Positions 12,109 to 23,140 of a stretch of DNA of 64,000 nt are shown here, piece after piece (the stretch's first letter is position 1; every line of letters starts with the position of its first letter). The stretch covers positions 129,799,288-129,863,287 of the forward strand of contig OY744521.1 in the NCBI GenBank assembly GCA_963556195.1. The letters are read 5' to 3'. The translations under genes were made by a program, and so were the position numbers. This DNA comes from Sepiola atlantica. Taxonomy: Eukaryota > Mollusca > Cephalopoda > Sepiida > Sepiolidae. The notes beneath the pieces were generated by a model, which was not told where the DNA came from, made no database searches, and saw only the letters and a program-made list of their open reading frames with translations.

Positions 12109-12125
12109 CTCTCTCTCTCTCTGTC

Positions 12126-12198
<73 letters not shown>
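12109..12198. repeat. (CT)n(TA)n compound microsatellite
   Basis: CT repeats with two g interruptions to 12161, then TA repeats to 12198. Confidence 0.97.
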
Positions 12199-12199
<1 letters not shown>

Positions 12200-13321
12200 T
12201 ATAACACCAGATGATTTTCGGGAGCAGAAATTTGAAATTCAAAACCTTCAAAAACGAGCATTTTTTTGTCATATATTTTTTTTTATTTCTCTAACTTATT
12301 TTAATATATGATGTTTTCTTTATTCTCTCATAAAAATCATCTATAAAGTTTCGTGCTAGACAGGAACTAAAATAACATGTATGTGTGTGTGGAGTTTAAG
12401 TTCCGTTTTACGCTTTCATTCGGATATGGGCTAAAGCTTAACACCTTTTAGAACCTCCGTTGTTTCTCCCCGTCAGTAATATTATGAAGGCACGTTTGCT
12501 TCGACGCATCCCGGAGTAAGACTTTAATCCTGGAGAAAGTCGAGAGAAATTCCTACCAGAAGATTAAATGTTCTGCAATGCAAATTTCAAATGTTAGCTT
12601 GGATTATATCAACCACATAACGATGACCGCCGCTCCCTTTCGACGGTCATAATCGCTAAAATCTGGCGCGACGCCAGTTGCCAAAATAGAACCTATTTGT
12701 CTGCGACCGTCTGGACTTGAAACGGTTGGGTTGCTTAGTTACAGAGGACAAGACGAACAGTAAGCGGGTCACCAGATCGGATCTCTAGCCAAAATAATCT
12801 CTACGTGTGTCCACACACACACACATCTATGTCTCTCTGTCGGTGTATGTAATAATATTTAAATGCCGATGTGTTAAAATAGAGTTTGATTTAAAAATTT
12901 GAAGATATCTTTAACATTACATAAGAGAATGAACGAGAGATACGCGTGACAGGAAGTTGACTAATGGGGGAAAGTTTGAAATGACACGTAGGGGTAAAGG
13001 AAAATCGTTCTCTCTGACAGAGAAGATAATTGCGTTTGGTCGAAGTTTTCGAAGTTTCAGTTTTTTTTACCACTTCATCGGCGGGGTGTCGATAGGAAAC
13101 TTATATGAAACGTTACAATGCCGTGAGAGAATAACATTTTTAACAACACTGTTGTTGGGGCTTTTTCTTTTAGGATGTAAATTATTGCAGCTACTAGGTG
13201 AAGGAGAAAGATGGAAACTTCGGCTGCCACATCACTACTGTACTACGTACATACGACAAACTGATTTTGCCGACAAAGTGGACGCGTCGTGGAGGATTAA
13301 ATAACACTCAACCAGGCTAAA
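12199..13321. other. No recognisable gene; moderately GC-richer block
   Basis: The part 12450-12830 has more CpG (cgacgcatcccgg, ccgccgctccc, gcgcgacgcc) than the flanks. A 115-codon plus-strand frame at 12957-13304 has one hydrophobic stretch (FLTTLLLGLFLLGCKLL) but no family motif or splice context that would support a gene. Confidence 0.45.
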
Positions 13322-13323
13322 TA

Positions 13324-13398
<75 letters not shown>

Positions 13399-13400
13399 AT
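13322..13400. repeat. (TATC)n microsatellite
   Basis: About 19 tetranucleotide units. Confidence 0.97.
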
Positions 13401-13526
13401 TAGACATATATTCTCGCGGGAACAGACGCGCACCCGTAGTAAGAAATACACCATCTAACTAAATAATCGAAGTATGCACCCGTGTTTTCGAATAACAGTA
13501 CAGAGCTGAGAAACTTCAAGGAAAGA

Positions 13527-13641
<115 letters not shown>

Positions 13642-14280
13642 AATCATAAAAATATAAAACGAAATTTATTTAGTTACAACTATATTTGTATAAGGATATT
13701 CCATTTAGCTTTAAGTATACAAAAATGATTTCCACATGCCAAATGGAAGATCAATATTCATTATACAAAAATAGAGCTTTAGGATATATATTTAAAGATT
13801 TAAAACAATATTTAAACAAGTTTCGAAATTGAAAAGTCTAAGAGAACATAAATCTTAAGTGAGTCGGTAATGACTCAAGAAGGAATAGGAAAACACTTCT
13901 CCACTCGTCAGAAATAACATCGATTACATATTTTATATTGTCTAATAATTATTTTAGTAAGAGAACCTTCCGAAATACACCGCAATTTTCATTAGCTAAT
14001 TATCTCTGTTCTAAGGTAGTGAAATACGAAATTTAGATGCTTTCAAGTAAAATCTCAACAAATATCTATCATGTGTTGTAAATAAATCATAGTTCTCAAT
14101 CCTTTCATAGTACTGTTCCATCATTCAATTATTTGAAATTTGGAATATAGTCATCATCATACAGCTGTTTCAACTTTTCAAGATTCATCAGTGTGACTTT
14201 ACGTAGCGAATATATCAACTTTGAGATTCAATCTCCAATGTGATCGATTCATTGTGAACGATTACAAATCTTTATTTCAC
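13642..14280. other. No recognisable feature
   Basis: AT-rich spacer before the LINE A fragment. Confidence 0.5.
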
Positions 14281-14730
14281 TCATAACTTTGCTTTGTATT
14301 GTTGCCACATCTAGGTTGGTGCACCAACCATTTGGACAGGGTACAAAAAGAGCCTGTAACCTAATAGGTCGCGCACTATCTACTACGTTCAAACCTTTGT
14401 CCCATCGTCGCAACATTGCATTCATGTGCTTGTTTTGCAAGTTCTTTCACAGAATGTGCTCCAATGAACTTACTGTGTTTGCACCCCTTCAACGTATTTC
14501 CCGCGAACAACTTCGACTTGCGTCAAAATCCAGCTCTTTCAAGGTAGTCCTCAGATGCCGGAAGATTATTTACTCTAATAGCTTTTTTCATCGGATCGCT
14601 CGCTTTTGGAATCCCCTCCCTACTCCTTATTTCCCCTATTTTACTAATATCCAGAAATTTAATTGTAATTTGAACAAAAATCTTGTTGCACCCCCCTCTA
14701 AAATACTCCCTATAAATCTAGCCTCAACAT
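14281..14730 (+). pseudogene. Family A LINE relic: C-terminal part of RT
   Basis: The longest open frame of the window (14289-14834, 181 codons) covers this segment. It reads RACNLIGRALSTTFKPLSHR, then MCSNEL, IIYSNSFFHRIARFWNPLP and FNCNLNKNL in the order seen at the C-terminus of non-LTR RTs (…PLSHRR…CSNEL…SFFPR…LWNSLP…FK…VNK…). The same order is found at 34000 and, on the minus strand, at 19 kb, 28 kb, 45 kb, 47 kb and 50 kb. The catalytic RT domain is missing, so the copy is 5'-truncated. The start codon of the frame is fortuitous. Confidence 0.85.
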
Positions 14731-15084
14731 TAGTAGCTTCTTACATCTCAATGTCAATATGCCGTTTTTGGTTTAAATACACGAATATAATAGCTATGGG
14801 GAATTGTTGTTTTTCCAACGAAATTATCATGTAAATGATCCGCTAAGATATTAACTTAGCATAACTTATTCAATAGTAAGGCCAAATATACAGCCCTGTT
14901 TTTACTTACTGACTCGGAACATAGATGGTAATGATGAAAATAATGACTTGTTGTGTTCTCGTGATAAAATGCGATATAGAGGTGTGCAACAGTTGGAGTT
15001 GGAAACAGGGTTCAAAAAGGCACAAAAGAAGGGCAAATCATTATACCGAGTTCAAATCTATTGTATTAATTTTTGTAATAGAAG
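14731..15084. other. No recognisable feature
   Basis: Tail of the family A frame and AT-rich sequence. No conserved block found. Confidence 0.4.
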
Positions 15085-15660
15085 TCGCTTCAAACAAGGC
15101 ACGAAGCCACGTGGCGTAAGGAGAAAAAAACGAAAAGTAACTGAGTTGCATAATAAAAAAAAAACAGGAGAGGAAGGTAGAATCACTTCAAAACAAAGTA
15201 GTCTTTTAACTGACGGTTATAAATTGAGAGAAAAATACTCGAACCTAAAGCCGAAACAGTAGTATGGCAGTTACAGGACCAAGTCATTCACGACGGAAAT
15301 ATCTGGAGGAACACATATTGATGCGCAACATTGCACTTGAGAATACGCCGACCCGCGGCGCGCGTTGATAGAGAAGCCTCGCAAAGAGCTACTCATGAGT
15401 TCAGTCTCCTGTAATATTACCCGGAAAACTGTAAATCAGAAAATTGCTATGACTCAGCTATCTACCAATGATACTTAACTACATTTATTATCTGTGAGTT
15501 ATTAGACACACCAAACCTGAAAGAAACCTCACCACCAGTGATCAATCTCCTGAACTCCAAACAGACTAACCGAAAGGTAACCCCTTCAAGGGCCCAATAG
15601 AAAAGAAAGAGGTTACAAGGTTGGCTGATGAAAAAAGTCACCCATTACGCACTTATGCCA
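15085..15660 (+). repeat. Dispersed repeat family C, copy 1 (split)
   Basis: Two blocks match 24960-25185 in the same order: cacgtggcgtaaggag...ggagaggaaggtagaatca (about 15105-15190) and ccagtgatcaatctcctgaac...gggcccaatag...gaggttacaagg (about 15533-15640). Here they are about 340 bp apart; in the other copy about 50 bp, so this copy has an insertion or the other a deletion. Frames overlapping it (14948-15262) are lysine/arginine-rich and not recognisable. Confidence 0.65.
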
Positions 15661-17090
15661 CCGGGAAAGGTAGAAACCATCAATTTCATTGCATTCATGG
15701 GTAAAATAGCAACTTGCATTCAATCAGCCATATACAATGAATTGTTTAAATAAGTATTGTATTTCAACATAAAATAGCATAAAAGAATTATATGATGTAA
15801 TCCGTTTATAATTAATACACATAATACGTATGATCTTGTATTCGTTTATAATTAAACACATTGTTTACATCTAAATAATTGTGTTTTTTGCGACCATACG
15901 CCTTTTATAACAGGCGTGACAGAAAAATCTTTCTCAAACTTAAGCGTGACAAACTAATTGGCAGAAAGAGCGAGGACAAATCTAAAAAAACAAAAATAAA
16001 GAAAATATAAGAAAACAAGGAAAAGAAGAAGAGATAATGTTTAGATACATAAAAGAAACTAAGAGGGGTTTAGAAAGGCACAAATAGATTAAAAGTACAG
16101 AAGACAAATAGATTAAAAAACGTACAGAAGACAACAAGACTGAGGTGGGAAAAATCGCCAAAAGGCAATAAATAAATAAATAAATAGTCAAAAATAGAAC
16201 ATAAAATGGAGAAAAAGCCGAAAAATGGAAGAAAGGTTCTTTGGGCGGGGCAGAGTATCTGATAAAGAGAGGCAACTATGTCGGATATACGAAGGAATAA
16301 GGATTGGCTGTCGGGTTATTAGAAGAGCCGAGTGTCTTAATTAATGTTTGTTTCCTAGAGAAGGCAAGAAGTATGAAGACAACCTGAGGTAGGCAAAAGG
16401 ATATTATCCATGTTGACGGGGAGTGAACAAGGCAAAGAGGGGCCAATAATGGGTTCCTGACTTTTACAAAACCAAAAAACGAAAATCTCCAAAACACAAC
16501 TAATTTGCGCCGACCATACATTTTTCTTACAGCATCCTCTCGATGTAGCCGTCGGCGTTTTTGGTGATGATCAGGCGCTATAGAGATAACATCACTGGAT
16601 TCCCATCAAGGGCTTGTATCTTCTTTTTTTTTGCAATAAGAGAACTTCAGACGTGTCTTAATTATCTTGTCGATGGAAGAAGCAACATGCGCTTATCGAT
16701 ATGTGTCTTCGGGGCAGAACGGGTGTCAGAGATGGAAAATAGTGCCTTTCTACCCTACATTTCAAAAATAGGATTACACGCAACCTGTTGTGTCAGACAA
16801 TAGGATTACAACGGATGCCCTTATATCGGCGGTTTGACGTTTCTATAACTTAAGTGAGCAAAGATCAAATTGATAAATAAACCATTCACATTTCTAGTAT
16901 CGTTACACGTGAAGCCATTTACTGGTAGATTCGATCAAATAACTAAAATTCCATTTTATTTCCGTCGTCTCAGTTTATAGATTTTCCTACTGTTTCTTTC
17001 AGCTAACATTTAAAAGATATTTTGACATTAATTCTTCTCCAGATTACGACAAAAAACGCTTATTTGCAACAAGTTATCTAAGATTACGTT
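15661..17090. other. No recognisable gene
   Basis: Read on both strands. A 97-codon minus-strand hydrophobic frame (15982-16275) and an 81-codon frame (16276-16521) lack motifs. An A-rich minisatellite-like stretch (aatagattaaaa-type words, 16080-16200) occurs. Confidence 0.45.
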
Positions 17091-17600
17091 TTCTCTAGAG
17101 TCACCACTTATCAAGGCCCAAAGTTCACTCGAGGATAAAGTTTAATGCGATTGTCAATTGGACGATAAACAAGAATGTGAAAGGATTAGAAACGATGACT
17201 GAAAAGAGCAGAATTTTATTACATAAGAGGACGATTCGTCACGTATTTGTTGACATTGGAATTGAAGACGACCACGTTGAAATAAGCAGGGGAGCAGTCT
17301 CGTGTTATTGGATGGGAAGTTTAAGTTCCGTTTGGTATTAGATACACAGAGGGTACTTGCTGTGACACTTTTATAGGGGACACTGAGATTGTAGTTCCGT
17401 CGAGCACTTACCATAAAAATAACGATAGAGTAGTGAAAGACTTACAAGGGGTATTCTGTAAGAAAGTGACTGTACGTAAAGAAAAATAAATAATTTCTCA
17501 CTAGCAATTTTGTACTTTGTCAAGGCAGAAAAGAGTACTATGAGCTGCACCTGCCTGAATGTGTTAGCAGAACTTCAGTTTCGGAGGTATCTGACTCTTA
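17091..17600 (-). pseudogene. Family B LINE relic: extreme C-terminus of RT and 3' UTR
   Basis: The plus-strand order gtcaccacttatcaaggccc, gaggataaagtttaatgcga, ttgtcaattggacgat, cgtatttgttgacattg, gaagacgaccacgttg and cagggagcagtc-like text is shared with 21600, 26880 and 36930. In the related copies the minus-strand reading is the LINE end (…LPCHCFPADYN…VNKYLL…). This copy is frameshifted. Confidence 0.7.
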
Positions 17601-18974
17601 TATAGGTTTGTTAATGGTTTTATGTAAAAACAAGCAATTCATGTGAATCAGTAAAGAACGATTTATTGAATTGCTTTATTCAGTTTTCTTGGTATTGGTT
17701 TCTTCGGATTTCTTTTCTTTTAGAATCAGATATTTACTGGAGGCCTCCGCGAATATTGCTAATATTCCTAGTGAAAATTGTCTAATAAATTCCACTCGAC
17801 TGGAACACGGCTCGCAGAGTAATCAGTCTACGTCAATATTTATTTCACCAGTTCGATATTATTGTCAGTCGTACATGTGTCACGAGTGAATACGCAATTT
17901 AAGATAGCTTTCTTGGGTATAATTGGATGTAAATGAAAGAGACGATGACGCTCTTAACCTAACATATGCTTTATTCACTTAACTAATAGAGCTCTATTTC
18001 TATAACTAAGAGTTTTATGTTTTGGAAGTTAATGACATAATGATTATCACATTTAAAAGTAACATAGGTATGATTGACAGGTATTGAACTCAGTATCCCC
18101 TTCTCTCATTGGTATGAGTGCAGATAAGGGATATGTTATCTTTAGTCACGTTGTGAGAATAAGTTGGGGGCCCTACGAATGATTTAGGGCGAGTAGATAT
18201 ACTAGTGCACATTTGGATAAATGTACTGAGAGAATCAGAAAGCATCATGCACAGGAATTTTAATGTATTCGAGATATATAATACATATTGTTTTGTGTAC
18301 GAGTTAGGTAGAACCGTCGAAAGTGGAGAAACCAAGCCGACAGCAAATAAGAACGCGTATTGGCCACGACGAGAGGATTCGTCCGTGCGATACGAGGTAA
18401 CGATACTTGATTAAAAAAGTGTTGTGCGAAGCGAATTTGTCAGTTGAGTTACAAGTTGAGAATAGTAAAAGTTAGTTGAGCTGAGTAGATAGTCAGGCAG
18501 ACCTGTAAAGCGAATCCACACCCATCTTTTTCGTCGCAAGAAACAACTTATAAGCTTGGAATAGAAGTCTGTTTTATGTCGAAAGCCCACTGAAGTCGAA
18601 GGAAGGCGTGAAACTGATTCTAATATATCTAGCGTCAATGAAGCAGAGAAAAATCTTGTTTTCCTACTAAGAAGACTCCAATCCTGTAAATACAAAAAAA
18701 TATATTAAAAAAAAAAAACAGAAATCAAAAACTTGTGTTTTTTTATGTTGTACGGACTGTCTCTTGAATGCACATTTATGTTTTATTCTACATATAACCA
18801 CCTTCTTACACTCAATTATTTCCGGACAGCAGTGACGTATAATTCCTACTATAAAAATCATAGCGTTAGATAAGTTGTAGTCTAGCTAACAAAGACGAAG
18901 AAGCGCATTGATTTGCTGTCCTCGCCACGGCCAACAACACAATAGTGAGTACGCCATATAAACTCACGGAGATA
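17601..18974. other. No recognisable gene
   Basis: A 94-codon minus-strand frame (18411-18695) and smaller ones were read. No family motif. No repeat shared with the rest of the window. Confidence 0.45.
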
Positions 18975-19425
18975 GCGGAGGCCTGAACCGGTATATCTGA
19001 AAAACAGGGAGCAGAAAGGGAATTCCAAACACAAGTGACATGAAGAAAAGAAACGATTAGACTAGAAATTTTTCCGGCATTTGGTGATCTCTACAGTGAA
19101 AGCTCGAATTTTGCTGCTTGTCGGGTGAAGTAAGTTTGGTGGAAGTACTTGTAAAACAAACACATGGATGCCATATTGTGACAGAGGATGGAGCTGAATA
19201 GATAGCACAGGTCTTATTATCTTAGAGACTCTTATTTGCTTCTTGTCGAAGAGAGGGAGACTAGTGGTTGGTGTACCATCCCATATGTAGCAACACTACT
19301 CCATGCACAGGCGAACGGTGGCTTTATAGAGATATAGGATACTGGCAGATATGATGTTTCCTAGTCCAGTAGAGTACCTTCTTTTCGCAGACTTGGCAGC
19401 ATCTTGTGAGTCCGCCAGAAGTCTG
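18975..19425 (-). pseudogene. Family A LINE relic: C-terminal part of RT
   Basis: The minus-strand frame ending at 19296 reads DAAKSAKRRYSTGLGNIISA, then YLYKATVRLCME, the block that precedes the 'Y-C-C-H-I-W' segment in family A. Further down, frameshifted matches to the PLSHRR, CSNEL and LWNSLP blocks are visible as nucleotide similarity to the 45 kb and 28 kb copies (for example gagcagaaagggaattccaaa). Confidence 0.82.
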
Positions 19426-20075
19426 ATATCTAGTGTCGCTGTGTATTGCACAGTAACAGAGAAAATAAACAAATAAATACGTTTGCTTGTAAAATTCCAT
19501 TTCATGGACATTGTACCTTTATTACTGACCATATTAATTTGTCCCAGATGTTATAATGATGCTCATGAACATGATTTCAAAAGTGTAGAAATCGATTAAG
19601 CCGCTGCTGCTTATTTTTGTTTTATTAATTTACGAACGAGTACGACTGAATTTAGAAAATGTAGAATTTTTGGATTGAGTTTTGGGAAGGAGTTTTTTTA
19701 TGTTAAAATAAAGTTAGCAATTATAAATAAACGATATGAAATAGAATATTAAAAATAATTACGTGATTAAAATAAAATGTTGTCTTAATTTTGGAAACTT
19801 AATAAAATATTTCACATAAAGCGTAAAATAAATACGGAATGCAGACGCTAACTATCAGCTCCGTCGTTTTAATGAACTAGATATTTTCAATGAAGAAATT
19901 ATAGTAGAGTTACTAAGTATCGGACTTGATTAAAAGTTTTCATTATCTACAGGGTGCCCCCAAAAGATGTACTCACTCTTTGACTTTCCAGTACTCATAG
20001 ATTTTGTGTTCAAGTAGATGGTTATTTACATATATACAATACTACAACAGGACTCAATACGTGAGTAGAGCTAAG
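19426..20075. other. No recognisable gene; one mariner-like terminal sequence
   Basis: AT-rich. The sequence acagggtgcccccaaaag at 19951-19968 resembles the terminal repeats of some Tc1/mariner-group elements, but no matching second end was found within 600 bp. Confidence 0.35.
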
Positions 20076-20249
20076 TAGTAAGTTATGAAAATATATTTGT
20101 GGCAATTAAGCTGCACAGAGCTTCCGCATTTCATTTTCGTAAGGAATCGCCAGGCTAAAATGCATTTTAGCCAGACAATTCTGTACGGGGATGAAACGCG
20201 GAAACCTATGCACAGCTTAATTACCATAATTATATTTTCATAACTTACT
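20076..20249. mobile_element. Loop-less 174-bp hairpin (foldback) element
   Basis: Inverted symmetry is exact about 20162/20163. The centre ggctaaaatgcattttagcc is a perfect 20-bp palindrome, and the outer arms (tagtaagttatgaaaata... and ...tattttcataacttacta) pair with about 80% identity and no net indel. The right end is followed within 8 bp by an 85-bp (TA)n. No coding sequence. Confidence 0.85.
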
Positions 20250-20254
20250 ATATA

Positions 20255-20256
<2 letters not shown>

Positions 20257-20341
<85 letters not shown>
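20257..20341. repeat. (TA)n microsatellite
   Basis: About 42 TA units adjoining the hairpin element. Confidence 0.98.
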
Positions 20342-20345
<4 letters not shown>

Positions 20346-21599
20346 TTCTTTTCAGATATTAATTTAATAATTATCAGTCAAATAATCATCGGACTAATGA
20401 CTTCTCATTGAACGCTCATTGGTCAGAAAACTGAATGACACAGAGCCCTAAGCCCTTTTCTAGTACTGAATAATGGCAATACCCCAATACCTCTTAACCG
20501 ACATGCAATTCGACGATGTGTTAAATTATGTCCCCGGAAAGAGATGTATAACTAATTTGCGGAAGAAAGAGAGTGGTACGAGAAAAGGAGAAAGAAAACA
20601 AGGAGAGCGAGAAAAGAGAGATAGGAAGTAAGAGAGGCGGAGGAAGAGAAAGAGAGTGAGAAAGATGGGGAGAAATATATGTATTAATATATAACACATA
20701 CTGATCCAACGGGTCAGGATTTGTCTATTATTTGTAAAGTTAGGTTCTTCATTCCACTTTCTAACTGCATGCATTTTTATTTGTGTGATAGACTTGTTTT
20801 ATGTAATTCTTTATTCTCGATTCTTAAGGAAAGCATTCTATAGTCGTGACCCCTTTAACGGATAATTAGGAAAGCGTAGTAGATTCTAAGATTCAATTAT
20901 TCTCCTTTCACAAGGGACCATTGTGTTTCCTCGATAATGACCCATTACGAAACTATCTTAAAGTTCTAATCCGGTCGAATAATAGATTTACGCAGACAGC
21001 ATGGTGCCTAAATCTTATACCCTCCTTTAATTGATTCCATTATAATGGAAAGATATTTACGTTTTTTGTCTAACAACACGACTTATTGTTTGTTGTCATT
21101 GCAGATGTTGCTGGTGGTCACCATTTTTTATACGATACCAACAAGTGACAGCGTCTTAAATTAAAATATATGTCGCGCAGTACAACTTTTTAATTCTTGA
21201 GATTTGAAATTCGCGCGATTCATTTCAAATCTGGATTTGGGCGTCCTCGTGTAAGATTTTATAAATACTAAATCTATTTTAAGAGGGGGAAATAAAAACA
21301 GAGATCCTGAAACTATTTCTGTCAATAGGTAAATCATTATTTATATCGAGATATATTCGTTTAACTTGCTCACGATGTGTATTCTGTTTTATACAACGGA
21401 AAACGGTCGACGAAAATAACGTTTTATGAGTCTTTTTTTATACGTTCACACTAGCAAAGTTTTTATGGCACATATTCCCCATGTTTTTTTTTGTCAAGCA
21501 TTTTCTACTAACGCGGTATCCATTCAGTATTTATCTAAAATAAAGCACTAACTATATTTGTTAGTGTCATTGTTCTCTTTTAAAAAAATATACAAATGA
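20342..21599. other. No recognisable gene; purine-rich tract
   Basis: A G/A-rich tract at about 20562-20680 (gagaaaggag-type words) accounts for the proline/serine/leucine-rich minus-strand frames. The remainder is AT-rich single-copy-looking DNA. Confidence 0.5.
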
Positions 21600-21910
21600 G
21601 TCATTACTTACAAGGGTAAAAGCCAGTCAAGGATAAAGGTTAATATGATTGTCAGTTGGATGATCAACAATCCTATGGGAGGATTAAAATGGATGCATGT
21701 AATAGGCAGAATTTGATTACTCACAGGGACGGCTCGCAGCAAGTATTTGTTAACATCGAAAACGACCATGTTGTAGTCAGCTGGGAAACAGTGGCATGGT
21801 AAGATGTTCCACATATGGAAAATTTTTGGACATAATCTGTTTTTGGAAGTTATTCATTGACAAAGTAAGACTGCTGTGACTGTGTTAGTCGGAAATGCTA
21901 TAAATAGTAT
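21600..21910 (-). pseudogene. Family B LINE relic: C-terminus of RT and 3' UTR
   Basis: The minus-strand frame (21608-21814) starts NILPCHCFPADYNMVVFDV, then NKYLL, matching the LWNSLP...CFP..YN...FK...VNKYL end of non-LTR RTs. The following UTR (cagttggatgat, gaggattaaa and related blocks) matches the 17 kb and 37 kb copies. 5'-truncated. Confidence 0.82.
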
Positions 21911-22062
21911 GTTTTGTTGTTTTAATTATTTAAGTTTCATAAATTGATGATGGGTTTTTAGTTTCATTCATTAACAATAATTGTGTTTTATTTTCGATAT
22001 GAAGTTGTGAGGACGTGTTATATAATATTCGTTACAGAAAGAAAACTCATTTGTATCATTTA

Positions 22063-22512
22063 AATTATTCTTTCATCTCAGATGTTATTCTCGCAACGTT
22101 TCGACTGATGTAAACTACGACCTTCTTCAGGTGCGTCCTGTCTAACTCAATAATCTTTATATTAGACTCAGGAATCTGTACGGAAGTCCGCAAGCACCCG
22201 TAGCACAACGGATAAAAGTACTAAGTTAAATCATTTCTAAGCGACAGTCTTCTGAAAGTTGAAGTGTCAATTCCTAGTACGAGCGATACTAAGAATACAA
22301 TTGCGAGTTATTTAAGACTTCTACTGAACTTTTGGTAAACTTCTGGTTGAACTATCCCCGGGATTAAATAAAGGATTCTGTTCGAAATTCCGTCACGAGT
22401 TCGACATAAAAATTCCCGAGTTCGATAAGACACACCTGAAGAAGGTCGGACGTAACATCGTTGTGAGAATAACATTCAAGATGAGGACCGTAGTCCGAAT
22501 AATCCAAATAAT
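22063..22512. mobile_element. Terminal-inverted-repeat element, family F copy 2, tRNA-like core
   Basis: The left end (attctcgcaacgtttcgact...gaccttcttcaggtgcgtc...gactcagga) is repeated inverted at 22392-22512 (cctgaagaaggtcgg...gtgagaataacatt). Inside lie an A-box-like cgtagcacaacggat (22199-22213) and a B-box-like gtgtcaattcc (22264-22274) about 60 bp apart, as in an Arg-type tRNA relic. A frame of 64 codons across it is not meaningful. The core and ends match copy 1 at 3787-4332. Confidence 0.8.
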
Positions 22513-22750
22513 AAAAACTAGCGGGACCCGTGTAAATTACACGAAATGATGTTTTCAATACTAATTATGTTTTCAATACTAATTATCTTGATCCTAACCT
22601 ATACATGTTTGAATAAAATATGAAAAGATTTGACTTGTATATTTATTTTAAAAAATGAACAATACATGAAACAATTTACAAAGCTTCTTTATATACAATA
22701 TTTCTAGTGACGGTAATATTTCGACGACTAAACCTTACTTTGTAAATGCT
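22513..22750. other. No recognisable feature
   Basis: AT-rich spacer. A small direct repeat ttttcaatactaattat occurs twice at about 22552 and 22568. Confidence 0.5.
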
Positions 22751-22759
22751 TTGGATTAA

Positions 22760-23140
22760 ATTAAATTTGGCTCCAATTCATGAGAAGCATACACAGATTC
22801 AGAAGGTCGTTGCTTTTGATGTAAGCGTGAACACAAAATAACACACACGCTATCGTATTAATATGTGTCTTTCCGATCGTCCTCTTCCTACCCCCTTCGA
22901 TGTAGAAAAAACAATCGTAGAGGTTAGTTCGTATCGAACTATAAACCAGTCGATCCGACGTCAAAAATCCGACGTCGCTAACCGTTGCGCCAAAGGGAAA
23001 TAGTTTAAAAGATTAGGAAAATTAGGTGACTTGAATACTTTTCCAAATCTAGGTACGGTACGCATGCACAGAGCGTTTGATGTAAGCGTGACACACGAAC
23101 ACACACGCTATCGTATTAATATATAGATTATCAATCCTCA
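22760..23140 (-). repeat. tRNA-like SINE relic bounded by a ~48-bp direct repeat
   Basis: Read on the minus strand, tggcgcaacggttagcg (22992-22976) is a strong tRNA A-box and gttcgatac (22939-22931) a B-box-like word 37 bp further on. The cloverleaf is not intact. Two copies of tttgatgtaagcgtga...acacacacgctatcgtatta (about 22817-22865 and 23079-23125) lie on either side, 262 bp apart. They are too long for a target duplication and suggest a tandem copy of the element body. Confidence 0.6.

Noticed and set aside
12957..13304. 115-codon small protein
   Set aside because: One hydrophobic stretch, no family motif, and flanked by repeats. Cannot be separated from chance.
14289..14834. 181-codon host gene
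   Set aside because: Its residues follow the C-terminal order of family A LINE RT, found in seven other places. It has no own start context.
19951..20249. One mariner element joining acagggtgccccc and the hairpin
   Set aside because: The hairpin has its own complete symmetry and the putative end has no inverted partner.
22920..23000. Functional tRNA gene on the minus strand
   Set aside because: The A-box is good, but acceptor, anticodon and T arms do not pair.
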